From Lysobacter helvus (lineage in GTDB: Bacteria > Pseudomonadota > Gammaproteobacteria > Xanthomonadales > Xanthomonadaceae), in the NCBI RefSeq assembly GCF_018406645.1, contig NZ_AP024546.1, positions 2,914,001 through 2,978,000 on the forward strand: 64,000 nt of DNA, in the 5' to 3' direction. How positions within the stretch are numbered: the stretch's first letter is position 1; each line of letters starts with the position of its first letter. Of the stretch, positions 1 through 13,250 are shown in pieces. Under the pieces are notes generated by a model. It saw nothing but the letters and a program-made list of their open reading frames with translations. It had not been told where the DNA came from and did no database searches. A program made the translations under genes and the position numbers.

Positions 1-2
1 CG

Positions 3-383
3 ACCATCGTGGGCGTGTCCAACCACGTCGGCCGCCCGATGGCGCTGGAACTGCTGATCGCCGGCTGCACGGTCACCAGCTGCCACAAGTTCACCCCGCC
101 GGCGGTGCTGGAGGCCTCCGTGCGCGGCGCCGACATCCTGGTCGTGGCCGTGGGCCGCCCGGGTCTGGTGCCCGGTGAATGGGTCAAACCCGGCGCGGTC
201 GTGATCGACGTGGGCATCAACCGCCTCGACGACGGCCGCCTGGTGGGCGACGTGGGCTTCGACGCGGCCGCGCAGCGCGCCAGCTGGATCACGCCCGTCC
301 CCGGCGGCGTGGGCCCGATGACGGTGGCCACCCTCATGCAGAACACTCTGGAGGCGGCAGAGGCATCGGACGGCGCCGCTTAA
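3..383 (+). CDS. folD: FolD, methylenetetrahydrofolate dehydrogenase/cyclohydrolase (C-terminal part)
   Basis: This is the last 126 residues of the bifunctional NADP-dependent 5,10-methylene-THF dehydrogenase and methenyl-THF cyclohydrolase, a cytosolic enzyme of one-carbon metabolism. The gene starts left of the window, so the N-terminal catalytic Lys/Tyr region is not visible. What is visible is the Rossmann nucleotide-binding segment ([16 protein letters not shown]) and the family signature near the C-terminus ([18 protein letters not shown]). The 10-formyl-THF made downstream feeds purine synthesis, which fits the guaB-guaA genes that follow. The gene ends 38 bases before guaB. The call is secure; only the start is missing. 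Confidence 0.95.
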   Translation, partial: TIVGVSNHVGRPMALELLIAGCTVTSCHKFTPPAVLEASVRGADILVVAVGRPGLVPGEWVKPGAVVIDVGINRLDDGRLVGDVGFDAAAQRASWITPVPGGVGPMTVATLMQNTLEAAEASDGAA

Positions 384-421
384 GAGGTAGAATGCCGCGC
401 TTCCCGCACTCGGGGGGCTCC

Positions 422-1879
422 ATGCTCCGCATCCAGGCAGAAGCGCTGACCTACGACGACGTCTCGCTCGTTCCCGCGCATTCCATCGTCCTGCCCAAGG
501 ACGTCTCGCTCGCCACGCGCCTTACCCGCAACCTGCGCCTCAACCTGCCCATCGTGTCCGCCGCGATGGATACGGTGACCGAAGCGCGCCTCGCAGTGAC
601 GATGGCCCAGCTGGGCGGCATCGGCATCCTGCACAAGAACATGTCCGCGCAACGACAGGCCGCCGAAGTCGCGCGCGTCAAGAAGTTCGAAGCCGGCGTG
701 ATCAAGGAACCCTTCACCGTCGCGCCCGACACCACGATCGGCGAAGTGCTGCGCCTCACGCGCGCACGCAACATCTCCGGCGTGCCGGTGGTGGATGGCG
801 GTCGCCTCGTCGGCATCGTCACCGGGCGCGACATGCGCTTCGAGAAGAAACTCGACGATCCGGTCCGCCACATCATGACCAAGCAGGATCGCCTGATCAC
901 CGTGCGCGAAGGCGCCAGCGACGACGAAGTGCTGCAGCTGCTGCATCGCCACCGCATCGAGAAGGTGCTGGTGGTCAACGATGCGTTCGAGCTGCGCGGC
1001 CTGATCACGGTCAAGGACATCCAGAAGAAACAGGACAACCCCAACGCGGCCTACGACAGCAGCGAACGCCTGCTGTGCGGCGCGGCGGTGGGCGTGGGCG
1101 GCGACACCGAACAGCGCATCGAAGCGCTGGTGGCCGCGGGCGTGGACGTGATCATCGTCGACACCGCGCACGGCCATTCGCAGGGCGTGCTCGACCGCGT
1201 GCGCTGGGCCAAGAAAACCTTCCCGAAGCTCGAAGTCATCGGCGGCAACATCGTCACCGGCGATGCAGCGCTCGCCTTGATGGACGCGGGCGCGGACGCG
1301 GTGAAAGTCGGCGTCGGCCCCGGTTCGATCTGCACCACGCGCATCGTCGCCGGCGTGGGCGTGCCGCAGGTTACCGCGATCGACATGGTCGCCGAGGCGC
1401 TGCAGGACCGCATCCCGCTGATCGCCGACGGCGGCATCCGTTACTCGGGCGACCTCGGCAAGGCGATCGTCGCCGGCGCGTCGAGCGTGATGATCGGCGG
1501 CCTGTTCGCCGGCACCGAGGAATCGCCGGGCGAAACCGAACTGTTCCAGGGCCGCAGCTACAAGAGCTATCGCGGCATGGGCTCGCTCGGTGCGATGGAG
1601 CTGGGATCGAAGGACCGCTATTTCCAGGACGCCAGCGACGCCGACAAGCTCGTGCCCGAAGGCATCGAAGGCCGCGTGCCGTATCGCGGCGCGCTCAGCG
1701 GCGTGGTGCACCAGCTGGCCGGCGGCCTGCGCGCGACGATGGGCTATGTCGGCTGCGCGACGATCGAGGACATGCGCGTCAAGCCCTCGTTCGTGAAAGT
1801 CACCGCGGCCGGCACGCGCGAAAGCCACGTGCACGACGTGCAGATCACGAAAGAACCGCCGAACTACCGCGCGAGCTGA
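422..1879 (+). CDS. guaB: GuaB, IMP dehydrogenase
   Basis: GuaB oxidises IMP to XMP with NAD+, the committed step of guanine nucleotide synthesis in the cytosol. The product is 485 residues, the usual bacterial length. The TIM barrel is interrupted by two CBS domains (about residues 93-205). The catalytic loop [16 protein letters not shown] places the active-site Cys at 304, next to the GVGPGS phosphate-binding motif. I chose the ATG at 422 because it gives the canonical start [14 protein letters not shown] and follows a purine-rich GGGGGGC. The open frame extends further upstream, but that part does not resemble the family. It forms a GMP-synthesis pair with guaA 97 bases downstream. Confidence 0.97.
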   Translation: MLRIQAEALTYDDVSLVPAHSIVLPKDVSLATRLTRNLRLNLPIVSAAMDTVTEARLAVTMAQLGGIGILHKNMSAQRQAAEVARVKKFEAGVIKEPFTVAPDTTIGEVLRLTRARNISGVPVVDGGRLVGIVTGRDMRFEKKLDDPVRHIMTKQDRLITVREGASDDEVLQLLHRHRIEKVLVVNDAFELRGLITVKDIQKKQDNPNAAYDSSERLLCGAAVGVGGDTEQRIEALVAAGVDVIIVDTAHGHSQGVLDRVRWAKKTFPKLEVIGGNIVTGDAALALMDAGADAVKVGVGPGSICTTRIVAGVGVPQVTAIDMVAEALQDRIPLIADGGIRYSGDLGKAIVAGASSVMIGGLFAGTEESPGETELFQGRSYKSYRGMGSLGAMELGSKDRYFQDASDADKLVPEGIEGRVPYRGALSGVVHQLAGGLRATMGYVGCATIEDMRVKPSFVKVTAAGTRESHVHDVQITKEPPNYRAS

Positions 1880-1891
1880 GGCAAGGGACCG

Positions 1892-1967
1892 GGGACCAGG
1901 GACCCGGGACCAGTAACAGCAACGACGTTTTGATTTCCCCGGTCCCCGGTCCCGGGTCCCCGGTCCC
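1892..1967. repeat. GC-rich inverted repeat between guaB and guaA
   Basis: Two 20-base arms, 1892-1911 and 1948-1967, are inverted copies with one mismatch. They are built from iterated GGGACC/GGTCCC units (for example GGTCCCGGGTCCC) and separated by a 36-base spacer. Further GGGACCGGGG units extend the left arm. The structure fills the guaB-guaA gap. It has no run of T after the stem, so it does not look like an intrinsic terminator and guaB-guaA may still be co-transcribed. It resembles the REP-like intergenic palindromes found in Xanthomonadaceae genomes. Confidence 0.7.
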
Positions 1968-1976
1968 GGAGATTCC

Positions 1977-3545
1977 ATGCACGACATCCATCGCGACAAG
2001 ATCCTCATCCTCGATTTCGGCGCGCAGTACACGCAGCTCATCGCGCGCCGCATCCGCGAACTCGGGGTGTACTGCGAGATCTGGGCGTGGGACCACGAAC
2101 CGTCCGAGATCGCCAAGTTCGGCGCGAAGGGCATCATCCTGTCGGGCGGTCCGGAATCCACCACGTTGCCGGGCGCGCCCAGCGCACCGCAGCAGGTCTG
2201 GGACGCGGGCCTGCCGATCCTCGGCATCTGCTACGGCATGCAGACGATGGCCGCGCAGCTGGGCGGCGCGACGGAAGCCGCCGATGCGCGCGAGTTCGGG
2301 CATGCGGAAGTCGAGATCGTCGCGCAGGATGCGTTGCTCGACGGCTTGAAGGACCAGCCGGGTTCGCCGCCGCGCCTCAACGTGTGGATGAGCCACGGCG
2401 ACCACGTCGCCGCCGCGCCGCCGGGCTTCACCGTCACCGCGCGCACCGATCGCATTCCCGTTGCCGCGATGGCCGACGACGCGCGCCGCTGGTACGGCGT
2501 GCAGTTCCATCCCGAAGTCACGCACACGCGGCAGGGCCAGGCGCTGCTGCGCCGCTTCGTCGTGGACATCTGCGGCTGCGACACGCTGTGGACCGCGGCC
2601 AACATCATCGACGACCTCGTCGAGCGCGTGCGCGCGCAGGTGGGTTCGGACGAAGTGATCCTCGGCTTGTCGGGCGGCGTGGATTCGTCCGTCGTCGCCG
2701 CGCTGCTGCACAAGGCGATCGGCGACCAGCTGACGTGCGTGTTCGTCGACACCGGTTTGCTGCGCTTCGAGGAAGGCGACCAGGTGATGGCGATGTTCGC
2801 GCGCCACATGGGCGTCAAGGTGCTGCGCGTGGATGCGCACCAGCGCTACTTCGACAAGCTCGCCGGCATCGCGGACCCGGAAGCCAAGCGCAAGGTCATC
2901 GGCAACCTCTTCGTCGACATCTTCGACGAGGAATCCAGCAAGCTCGCGAACGCGCGCTGGCTCGCGCAGGGCACCATCTATCCCGACGTCATCGAATCGG
3001 CCGGCAGCAAGACGGGCAAGGCGCACGTCATCAAGTCGCACCACAACGTGGGCGGCTTGCCGGAACACATGAAGCTCGGCCTGGTCGAGCCGCTGCGCGA
3101 ACTGTTCAAGGACGAAGTGCGGCGCCTGGGTGTCGAACTCGGCCTGCCGCACGCGATGGTGTATCGCCATCCGTTCCCGGGCCCGGGCCTGGGCGTGCGC
3201 ATCCTCGGCGAAGTGAAGCCGGAGTACGCCGAACTGCTCGCGAAGGCCGACCACATCTTCATCGACGAACTGCGCAAGGCCGATCTCTACGACAAGGTGA
3301 GCCAGGCCTTCGCGGTGTTCCTGCCGGTGAAGTCGGTGGGCGTCGTGGGCGATGCACGTGCGTACGAGTGGGTGATCGCATTGCGCGCCGTGGAAACCAT
3401 CGACTTCATGACCGCGCACTGGGCGCACCTGCCGCACGAGTTCCTCGGCCACGTGTCCAACCGCATCATCAACGAGCTGCGCGGCGTGTCGCGCGTGGTG
3501 TACGACATCAGCGGCAAGCCGCCCGCGACGATCGAGTGGGAGTAG
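1977..3545 (+). CDS. guaA: GuaA, glutamine-hydrolysing GMP synthase
   Basis: GuaA aminates XMP to GMP using glutamine and ATP. The 522-residue length is typical. Residues 1-200 form the class I glutamine amidotransferase domain, with the nucleophile Cys85 in GICYGMQTM and the His-Glu pair in FHPEVTHT. An ATP-pyrophosphatase domain follows, with the P-loop GLSGGVDSS near residues 230-238. The C-terminal dimerisation domain ends with the family-typical PPATIEWE. It lies directly downstream of guaB on the same strand, so the two steps from IMP to GMP are encoded together. Confidence 0.97.
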   Translation: MHDIHRDKILILDFGAQYTQLIARRIRELGVYCEIWAWDHEPSEIAKFGAKGIILSGGPESTTLPGAPSAPQQVWDAGLPILGICYGMQTMAAQLGGATEAADAREFGHAEVEIVAQDALLDGLKDQPGSPPRLNVWMSHGDHVAAAPPGFTVTARTDRIPVAAMADDARRWYGVQFHPEVTHTRQGQALLRRFVVDICGCDTLWTAANIIDDLVERVRAQVGSDEVILGLSGGVDSSVVAALLHKAIGDQLTCVFVDTGLLRFEEGDQVMAMFARHMGVKVLRVDAHQRYFDKLAGIADPEAKRKVIGNLFVDIFDEESSKLANARWLAQGTIYPDVIESAGSKTGKAHVIKSHHNVGGLPEHMKLGLVEPLRELFKDEVRRLGVELGLPHAMVYRHPFPGPGLGVRILGEVKPEYAELLAKADHIFIDELRKADLYDKVSQAFAVFLPVKSVGVVGDARAYEWVIALRAVETIDFMTAHWAHLPHEFLGHVSNRIINELRGVSRVVYDISGKPPATIEWE

Positions 3546-3648
3546 GGCGCCCTCACGAAATAATTCCGGCGGGCATGTCGATTTTCGCCCCGCTCGTTCG
3601 TCGTCAAGGGTAAGGGCCTGGACGGGCCTGCCAACGAGGAGATCGACA

Positions 3649-4071
3649 ATGCGCGTCATGGTCTTTGCAAAGATGGACCCGAACGTCCCGATGGAACCCA
3701 CGCCCGAGCAGCTGGAAGCCTTCCAGGCGATGGATCGCTTCACGGAAGAACTCGTCGCCGCCGGCGTGTTCGTGGCAGGCGCGGGCCTCAAGCCCGAATC
3801 CGAGTCCAAGCGCATCGTCGACCAGGGCACGCAACGCATGGTCGTCGACGGTCCGTTCGCCGAAGCGCGCGAAGTGGTCGCCGGCTTCTCGATCTGGGAA
3901 GTGAAGGACATGGACGAAGCCCTGGCCTGGGCGATGAAGGCCCCGAACTTCGGCATGGGCGCGGTCGAGATCCGCCCGTTCTTCGAGGCGGCGGACCTGG
4001 AAGGCTTCGTGTCGCCCGAGGAACTGGCGGCGCCGCGCGACGGCGATCGCGGCAGGCTCGGGGTCGCGTGA
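3649..4071 (+). CDS. YCII-related (DGPF) domain protein
   Basis: This 140-residue cytosolic protein of the YCII/DGPF family is a small ferredoxin-like fold. The diagnostic [28 protein letters not shown] segment lies at about residues 65-92. Members are usually small dimers of unknown function, sometimes found near ECF sigma factors. The substrate cannot be told from sequence. A clear GAGGAG ribosome-binding site lies about 7 bases before the ATG. The stop overlaps the GTG start of tadA (GTGA), so the two genes are translationally coupled. Confidence 0.85.
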   Translation: MRVMVFAKMDPNVPMEPTPEQLEAFQAMDRFTEELVAAGVFVAGAGLKPESESKRIVDQGTQRMVVDGPFAEAREVVAGFSIWEVKDMDEALAWAMKAPNFGMGAVEIRPFFEAADLEGFVSPEELAAPRDGDRGRLGVA

Positions 4072-4547
4072 GCCAAGCCGACACCGACATCGCCTGGATG
4101 CAACGCGCGCTCGCACTGGCCGAGCGCGCGGAGCACGAAGACGACGAGATTCCCGTTGGCGCGCTGCTGGTGTCGGCCGACGGCGAAGTGCTCGGCGAAG
4201 GCTGGAACCGCAACATCACCGATCGCGATCCGTCCGCGCACGCGGAGATCGTCGCGCTGCGCCAGGCCGGCGCGCGCATCGGCAACCACCGGCTGCTCGG
4301 CAGCACGCTGTACGTCACGCTCGAGCCTTGCGCGATGTGCGCGATGGCGATGGTGCATGCGCGCGTCGCACGCGTCGTCTATGGCGCGAGCGATCCGAAA
4401 ACCGGTGCGGCCGGCAGCGTGTTCGACCTGCTGGCCGATCCGCGCCACAACCATCGCGTCGACGTGGTGGGCGGCGTCCTCGCCGAAGAAGCGGGCACGC
4501 GCCTGACCAATTATTTCCGCCGCAAGCGCGGCAAGCCGGCGCTCTGA
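4068..4547 (+). CDS. tadA: TadA, tRNA-specific adenosine deaminase
   Basis: TadA converts A34 to inosine in the anticodon of tRNA-Arg(ACG), which is needed to read CGN codons. The product is 159 residues, the normal size. The zinc and proton-shuttle motif HAE is at residues 58-60 and the second zinc motif PCAMC has Cys88 and Cys91. The N-terminal [22 protein letters not shown] is family-typical. The start is GTG, overlapping the stop of the preceding gene. Downstream it converges with the DUF2721 gene with only one base between the stops. Confidence 0.95.
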   Translation: MSQADTDIAWMQRALALAERAEHEDDEIPVGALLVSADGEVLGEGWNRNITDRDPSAHAEIVALRQAGARIGNHRLLGSTLYVTLEPCAMCAMAMVHARVARVVYGASDPKTGAAGSVFDLLADPRHNHRVDVVGGVLAEEAGTRLTNYFRRKRGKPAL

Positions 4548-4548
4548 C

Positions 4549-5004
4549 CTACGTGCGCTTGCGGTCCAGTTCCTGGTCGATCTCCAGGTCGAAGCTGCGC
4601 ACCGACAGGCTCACCTCGCTGCCCATCACGATGCTCGCCATGAGCAGGAACAGCACGCCCACCAGCGCGAGCGCCGTTGGCAGCAGTACCAGCCGGTTCC
4701 CCGTGAACGCATCCACCGCCAGGCTCAGGCTGGTGCCGACGAACGCGCCCAGCGCGCCGTAGAGCAACTGGCACGCGCGCAGCACGAGGTGCGCGCGGCG
4801 GCGATGGCGGTTGATCTGGTCGTCGCGCTCGGCGCGGTCCGGGGCGTCGTATTCCCAGCTCACGATCAGCGCCCGCAGCCGGTCCACCACGCGGGCCAGG
4901 CGCGCATTGGCCGAGACCAGCAGCGAGGCCGTGGCCGCCATCAGCAGGGCGGGGGCGAGCATCGCGGTCAGGATGGCGTAATGCGCCAGCGCGTTCTGGA
5001 ACAT
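4549..5004 (-). CDS. DUF2721 family membrane protein
   Basis: This 151-residue inner-membrane protein matches the DUF2721 family pattern: an N-terminal helix (ILTAMLAPALLMAATASLLVSANARLARVVDRLRAL), a charged cytoplasmic loop rich in Arg/Asp (about residues 50-70), then two further hydrophobic helices (about 73-95 and 105-127) and a polar tail. The function of the family is unknown. It is transcribed away from orn, with 66 bases between the two starts, and converges on tadA. Confidence 0.8.
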   Translation of the reverse strand: MFQNALAHYAILTAMLAPALLMAATASLLVSANARLARVVDRLRALIVSWEYDAPDRAERDDQINRHRRRAHLVLRACQLLYGALGAFVGTSLSLAVDAFTGNRLVLLPTALALVGVLFLLMASIVMGSEVSLSVRSFDLEIDQELDRKRT

Positions 5005-5070
5005 GGGGCCTGCATCCGGGGGCGGGGGGCCGGGCTATGATGCGTCACCCTAGGCAGGCACCGCGAGCGC

Positions 5071-5640
5071 ATGGCGAATTCCCAGAGCGAAGGACGGCTC
5101 ATCTGGATCGACCTGGAGATGACCGGGCTGGATACCGGTCGCGATTCGATCCTCGAGATCGCCACCATCGTCACCGACTCCAACCTGGAGGTCCTGGCCG
5201 AAGGCCCGGAACTCGCGATCGTCCACCCCGTCGCCATCCTCGAATCGATGGACGAGTGGAACCGCAACCAGCACCGCAAGTCCGGCCTGTGGCAGCGCGT
5301 GGTCGCCAGCCGGGTCACGCTGGACGAGGCCGAGGCGCGCACGCTGGCCTTCCTGTCCGAATGGGTGCCCGCCAACGCCTCGCCGATGTGCGGCAACTCG
5401 ATCTGCCAGGACCGCCGCTTCCTGCATCGCCTGATGCCGTCGCTCGAGAGGCACTTCCACTACCGCAACCTCGACGTGAGCACGCTCAAGGAACTCGCGC
5501 GGCGCTGGGCGCCCGGGATCCTCGGCAACCTGCGCAAGCAGGCCGCCCATACGGCCCTCAGCGACGTGCGCGATTCCATCGCGGAGTTGGCCTACTATCG
5601 GAAGCACATGGGGCCGCTGGCGGGCCTGCCGACCAACTAG
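5071..5640 (+). CDS. orn: Orn, oligoribonuclease
   Basis: Orn is a DEDDh 3'-5' exonuclease that degrades short RNAs and pGpG to mononucleotides. By clearing pGpG it completes cyclic di-GMP breakdown. The protein is 189 residues. Visible motifs are [10 protein letters not shown] (first acidic pair), [10 protein letters not shown] (second Asp), and [11 protein letters not shown] with the catalytic His/Asp. It precedes a diguanylate cyclase gene on the same strand. The pairing is functionally apt, but there is no evidence of co-regulation. Confidence 0.96.
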   Translation: MANSQSEGRLIWIDLEMTGLDTGRDSILEIATIVTDSNLEVLAEGPELAIVHPVAILESMDEWNRNQHRKSGLWQRVVASRVTLDEAEARTLAFLSEWVPANASPMCGNSICQDRRFLHRLMPSLERHFHYRNLDVSTLKELARRWAPGILGNLRKQAAHTALSDVRDSIAELAYYRKHMGPLAGLPTN

Positions 5641-5688
5641 GGGCAGGGCGCGCCGCGGAAGCCGAACGAGGGCCGCGCGATCGATCGC

Positions 5689-8600
5689 ATGCACGCTGAC
5701 CAAGCACAGGCCCGGCCCGCGCGGCGCGCACGCACCGCGGCGTTGCTGGCCTGCGCCGCGCTGCTGGCCCTGGCCGCGATCGTCCTGCCGGCCGCCGCGC
5801 AGGCCGCGCCCCACGACAAACCCGTCAACGCGTACTTCCGCGAAGTCTGGACCACGCGCGAAGGCCTGCCGCACAACCAGGTCAACGCGATCGCGCAGAC
5901 GCCCGACGGGTATCTCTGGTTCGGCACCTGGGAAGGGCTGGTCCGCTACAACGGGCTCGAATTCCACGTCATCGATCGCAGCAACACGCCGGCGCTGCGC
6001 GACAACGGCGTGCGTTCGATCCGCGTCGCGCCCGACGGCGCGCTGGTGGTGGGCACTTCGCGCGGCGGCGTGAGCGTGCTGCAGAACGGCACGTGGCGCA
6101 CCTGGGGCAAGGCGCAGGGCCTGTCGCAGGACGAGATCATGGATGCCGTGCGCGACCAGCGCGGCCGCCTGTGGGTCGCCACTGAAAGCGCGGGCCTGAC
6201 ACGCGTGGATCCCGACGGCCACGTGCAGGTGTATTCGCAGGGCCACGGCCTGCCGTCGAACGTGACGTTCGGGCTCGTGCGCGATCGCGACGATTCGATC
6301 TGGCTGTCCACCGCCGCGGGCATCGTGCACTTCGCCGGCAGCGGTCGCATCGTGGTGTACGACCACCACGACGGCCTGCCCGACGCACCGATCTTCCACC
6401 TCGAACAGACCAACGACGGCCGCCTGTACGCCGGCACCGAACGCGGCGCGTTCGTGCGCACGGGCGAGCGTTTCGAAGCGGTGTCGCCGCTGCTGCCCGC
6501 CGACGGCGTGCCGAGCATCGTGCGCGACGCCGCGGGCGACTTGTGGGTGGGCACGATCAACCACGGCCTGCTGCGCCTGGGCGCCAACGGCGTGGATGCA
6601 CTCGGCAGCCAGAAGGGTTTGCCGAACAACCGCGTCGCCGCGTTGTTCGTCGATCGCGAAGGCAGCCTGTGGGCCGGCACCAACGCCGGGCTCCTGCGCC
6701 TGCGCGATGCGCCGTTCACCACGTACAACACCGAGCAGGGCCTGAGCGACGACTACGTGCGCGCGATCGCGCAATCGCGCGACGACAGCGTCTGGATCGG
6801 CACCAGCCGCGGCCTCAACCGCTGGCGCGACGGGAAGGTCACCAACGTCTACACCAGCGCCGACGGCTTGCCGGGCGATTCCATCCTCAGCCTGATGCCG
6901 GACGACGACGACAGCCTGTGGGTCGGCACGTATGTCGGCGGCCTGCTGCGCTTGCGCGACGGCAAGGTGGTCGAACACCACGACAACGCGAACGGGATGC
7001 CCGGCAGCAACCAGGTTCGCGCGCTCGCGCGCGGGCCCGACGGTGCGTTGTGGATCGGCACTTCGCGCGGGCTCGTCCGCATGCAGGACGGCAAGTTCAA
7101 GCTGTTCGGTTCGGATGCGGGCTTGCCGCGCGATTTTGTCCTCGCGCTGCACGTCGCGCGCGACGGCGCCGTGTGGGTGGGCACGGCGAACGGTGCGGCG
7201 CGCGTGGTGGATGAGCGCGTCGAACCGATCGACCTGCATTCGATGAACGATGCGCAGGACGTCTTCGATTTCCACGAAGACGCCGACGGCACGGTGTGGA
7301 TCGCCACCGATCGCGGGCTGGTGCGGTATCGCAACGGCCGGAAGGCGGCGATCGGGCTGCCGCAGGGCCTGCCGGTGGATACGTTGTTCCAGGTGGTCGA
7401 CGACGAAGCCGGCAGCCTGTGGCTCACGTCGAACCGCGGCGTGATGCGCGTGCAGCGCAGCGATGCCGAAGCGGTGCTCGACGGCCGGCGCAAGACGCTC
7501 AACCCCGACCAGTTCGGCGAAGCGGACGGGCTGGCGAGCAGCCAGTGCAACGGCGGTTCGGGGCCCGCGGCGATCCGCGATTCGCAGGGACGCATCTGGG
7601 TGGCGACCGCGCGCGGTGCGGCCACGGTGGATCCGACGGTGTTGCACAGCTACCGCCGCACGATCGCGCCGGTGGTGATCGAACAGATCCTCGCCGACGA
7701 CCACGCGATGCCGACCGATGCGGCGCTGACGCTCGCGCCGGGCACGCGCAAGCTCGAGTTCCACTACGCCGGGCTCAACTTCCAGATGCCGCGCCTGCTG
7801 CGCTACCGGCATCGCCTGGTGGGCGTGGATGCGGACTGGGTGGAGCGCGGCAACCAGCGCGTGGCGCAGTACACCAACCTGGGGCCGGGCAAGTACAAGT
7901 TCATGGTCACCTCGTCCGCGCCCGGGCTGGGGCAGGGGTGGAATCCGCAGGTCACGACGACCGAGATCGAAATCCAGCCGCAACTCTGGCAACACCCGTG
8001 GTTCGCCGCGGCATGCATCCTCGCGCTTGCGCTGCTGGTGGTGGGCTACATCCGCTGGCGCACGCGCAGCTTGCGCGTCCGCGCGGTCGCGCTCGAAACC
8101 GTGGTCGACCAACGCACGCGCGACCTGCGCGACCAGACCACGCGCCTGCTGGTGGCCGACGAAGAAAAGACGCGCCTGGTACGCGAGCTGCAGGAGAAGT
8201 CGGAAGCGTTCGAGCGCCAGGCGCGCGAAGATCCGCTGACCGGCCTCGCCAATCGCCGGTCGCTCGACGAACGCCTGGCGCAGGCCTTCGACCTCGCGGT
8301 GCGCACGCAGCAACCGCTGACGCTCGCGTTGCTGGACATCGACCACTTCAAGCGCATCAACGACGAGTACTCGCACGCGGCGGGCGATGAAGCGCTGCGG
8401 GCAGTAGCCGAGGTGTTGTCGCGCCTGTTCGACGGCGGCACGATGCTGGCGCGCTGGGGCGGCGAGGAATTCGCGGTGCTGTTCCCGATCACGTCGCTGG
8501 AGCGCGCACGCGAGCTGTGCGAAGCCGCGCGTGCGGCAATCGAGGCGATGAATTGCGATGCGTTCGCGCCCGGCTTCCACATGACGCTCAGTGGCGGCGT

Positions 8601-8699
8601 GTGCGAGCGCACCGGCTTGTCGCACCACGAGAAACTGGTCAGCCGGGCCGACCAGTTGCTCTACGAGGCGAAGCGGGCAGGGCGGAACAGGATCGTCGG

Positions 8700-8703
<4 letters not shown>
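5689..8703 (+). CDS. Beta-propeller sensor diguanylate cyclase (Reg_prop/Y_Y_Y/GGDEF)
   Basis: This is a 1004-residue membrane-anchored sensor that should make cyclic di-GMP. A signal sequence (about residues 18-42, rich in Ala/Leu) precedes a periplasmic two-component-regulator propeller. The propeller consists of repeated units such as [27 protein letters not shown] and [13 protein letters not shown] up to about residue 640. A Y_Y_Y Ig-like domain follows. One transmembrane helix lies at about 768-787, then a coiled linker and the GGDEF domain, with the active-site motif GGEEF at 924-928. The classic RxxD inhibitory site five residues before it is not present in the usual register. There is no kinase domain. 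Its stop overlaps the stop of convergent ppsA. The ligand is unknown. Confidence 0.92.
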
Positions 8704-11072
<2,369 letters not shown>

Positions 11073-11164
11073 GGCGGGGCTCCGGCTTTTCGATGGGGGA
11101 GGGCAGGCAGGCGCCGGCCGCGAAGCGCGGTATTTTACAAGCCCCGCGCCGCCGACGCCTGCAC

Positions 11165-11986
11165 ATGACCCCCACGCGCCCCGTCTTCTACATCTCCGAC
11201 GGCACCGGCATCACGGCCGAGACCATCGGCCACAGCCTGCTGACCCAGTTCGGCGACACGCGGTTCGCCACCGATCGCATCCCCTTCGTCGACACCCCGG
11301 ACAAGGCCCGCGAGGCCGCCCTGCGCATCCGCGCGGCCGGGGAGGCCGCCGGGGTGCGCCCGATCGTGATCAATTCCTGCGTGGACAACGAGCTCTACCG
11401 GCTGCTGGCCGAAAGCGGCGGGCTGATGCTGGACATCTTCGCGCCCTTCATCGAGCCGCTGGAGCGCGAGCTCGGCCAGCCCCGCACCAACCGCGTCGGC
11501 CAGGCGCACGGCATGGTCGACTTCGAGGCTTACCACCGCCGCATCAACGCGATGAACTACGCGCTCACGCACGACGACGGGATGATCATGGACTTCGACG
11601 ACGCGGAGATCATCCTCGTCGGCGTCTCGCGCGCGGGCAAGACGCCCACGTGCGTGTACCTGGCGCTGCACTACGGCATCTGCGCGGCCAATTACCCGCT
11701 CACCGAGGAAGACCTGGAAGCCGATCGCCTGCCGCAGAAACTGCGCGGGCACCGGCACAAGTTGTTCGGGCTGACGATCGACCCGGTGCGCCTGCAGCAG
11801 ATCCGCCAGGAACGCAGGCCCAATTCCAAGTATTCGCAGATGGACACGTGCCGCCGCGAAGTGGCGCAGGCCGAACACATCTTCCAGAACGAGCGCCTGA
11901 CGGTGCTCAGCACGACGCATACCTCGATCGAGGAAATCTCGAGCAAGGTGCTCACGACGCTGGGGATCCACCGCGAAATGTTCTGA
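11165..11986 (+). CDS. ppsR: PpsR, PEP synthase regulatory protein (kinase/pyrophosphorylase)
   Basis: PpsR is a bifunctional ADP-dependent kinase and phosphate-dependent pyrophosphorylase of the DUF299 family. It inactivates and reactivates PEP synthase through a threonine beside its catalytic histidine. The product is 273 residues. The N-terminus [16 protein letters not shown] and the P-loop [10 protein letters not shown] (from about residue 153) are diagnostic. I chose the ATG at 11165 because it matches the family N-terminus; the frame is open further upstream. Head-to-head placement with ppsA is the common arrangement and supports the functional link. Confidence 0.96.
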   Translation: MTPTRPVFYISDGTGITAETIGHSLLTQFGDTRFATDRIPFVDTPDKAREAALRIRAAGEAAGVRPIVINSCVDNELYRLLAESGGLMLDIFAPFIEPLERELGQPRTNRVGQAHGMVDFEAYHRRINAMNYALTHDDGMIMDFDDAEIILVGVSRAGKTPTCVYLALHYGICAANYPLTEEDLEADRLPQKLRGHRHKLFGLTIDPVRLQQIRQERRPNSKYSQMDTCRREVAQAEHIFQNERLTVLSTTHTSIEEISSKVLTTLGIHREMF

Positions 11987-12102
11987 TGGCGTGAACCCCT
12001 GGAAGGGTTCGCTGAACGATGTGCGGAGCCGTTACGTTATGCCCGCAAGTGGGGTACGTCAATGCTGCCGCGATGCGGATTTGGCGTGTAGGATTCGACG
12101 CC

Positions 12103-12591
12103 ATGGACCGCATCGCAGCCCGTTCCGCGCGCATCCCGAAACTCAGTCGCTTCGGCTGGCTGATGGGGTTGTACGCAGAGAACCACGTGCGCCTGGTGCG
12201 GTTGTTCGAGCCGCAGGATCTTGCCGTCGGGCGTTACGTCTCCAGCGTGGGCGATGGCCTGGATGTCGTGCTCGATGTCGTCGCGCGCCACGCGTACACG
12301 GTGGAACTGCGACTGAGCTACGCGGTCATCGATCCGGTCACCGGCGAGCCCGATCCTTCCGCCCACCTGCGTCTGTATCGCGACGCAAAACAGGTGGAAG
12401 CCACGCACTGCTACGTGGGCCGCCGCTGGCAGGACGTGATCGGCATGTACCCGCCGCCGGCGCAAGTCGTCACCCATCGCCTGCGCATGAACACCTTCCT
12501 CGGCAAGTGGGTGCAATACCTCGCCGAACAGGGGCACGGCGTGGCCACGCTGGTGCCGGTGAGCGAAGCCACCGCACCGATCGCGGCCTAG
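12103..12591 (+). CDS. DUF1249 family protein
   Basis: This 162-residue cytosolic protein matches DUF1249. It opens with RIPKLSRFGWLMGLYAENHVRLVRLF, the conserved start of that family, and carries LSYAVIDPVTGEPDPSAHLRLYRDAKQVEA and the C-terminal NTFLGKWVQYLAEQGH. No catalytic motif is apparent and the function is unknown. I preferred the ATG at 12103 over an upstream in-frame ATG at 12019 because the extra 28 residues are unlike the family. The stop shares bases with the convergent nrsF stop (CTAG). Confidence 0.85.
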   Translation: MDRIAARSARIPKLSRFGWLMGLYAENHVRLVRLFEPQDLAVGRYVSSVGDGLDVVLDVVARHAYTVELRLSYAVIDPVTGEPDPSAHLRLYRDAKQVEATHCYVGRRWQDVIGMYPPPAQVVTHRLRMNTFLGKWVQYLAEQGHGVATLVPVSEATAPIAA

Positions 12592-13250
12592 CGTTTCACC
12601 GGGCCGATCCACGCGAACAAGGGGCGGCCCAGCGCCAGGCACGCCAGCGACAGCACCAGCACCGCGCCGAAGTGCCACAGCAGCACCATCAGCATGTTCT
12701 CGCCTTCGTGGTACAGCGTGACGCTGGCCGCCGATAGCGCGGCCGCACCCAGCGCGGCGAGCAACGCGCTCTGCATCGGGCGCACGACCCCCGCGAATCG
12801 CACCATCCACAACAACGCCAGTCCCAGCGGCACGCTGGTGAACGCGATCGCGATGGCGCATTCCGACGTCGCCGCTTCCATCACGAACGCGGCCGCGCCC
12901 ATGTGCGCGTAGTCGCGCAGGCAGCCCCAGCCCAGGCCCGTGAGCCACAACAGCAACGGCGGCACCGGCAACCACGCCCAGGCCTTCGACCGCCCGGGCA
13001 CGCTGACCTGGAACGCCGCGTATGCCGCGCACACGCCGGTGAGCAGGCTGGCGATCCACTCGACCAGGTCGGGGCCCGAATGCATCACGTCGCCCAGGTT
13101 CGCGCGCAAACCGTAATGCGCGATGACGAGCGCGGCGATGACAACCGCCAGCACCAGCCACAGCACCGTGCGACGCAACGGCGAGGCGATCGGGCGCACC
13201 GGGCGCGCGTCCCGTGCGAGGCGTTCGATGAGGGTGCGGGTGTCAGCCAT
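12588..13250 (-). CDS. nrsF: NrsF (DUF1109) anti-sigma factor, membrane-bound
   Basis: This is a 220-residue polytopic membrane protein of the DUF1109/NrsF family. A short cytoplasmic N-terminus (LIERLARDARPVRPI) is followed by about six hydrophobic helices, as in NrsF proteins that hold an ECF sigma factor inactive at the inner membrane. Known NrsF proteins sense metal or oxidative stress through cysteines. Here Cys residues are present in or near the helices (LLTGVCAAYAAF, GWGCLRD, ATSECAIAIA). It overlaps the sigma-factor gene by 8 bases and is the last gene of the bufferin operon. Confidence 0.88.
   Translation of the reverse strand: MADTRTLIERLARDARPVRPIASPLRRTVLWLVLAVVIAALVIAHYGLRANLGDVMHSGPDLVEWIASLLTGVCAAYAAFQVSVPGRSKAWAWLPVPPLLLWLTGLGWGCLRDYAHMGAAAFVMEAATSECAIAIAFTSVPLGLALLWMVRFAGVVRPMQSALLAALGAAALSAASVTLYHEGENMLMVLLWHFGAVLVLSLACLALGRPLFAWIGPVKR

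Noticed and set aside
11993-12010. Hairpin GAACCC/GGGTTC after ppsR as a terminator.
   Set aside because: The stem is short and not followed by T residues, so the evidence is too weak to call a terminator.
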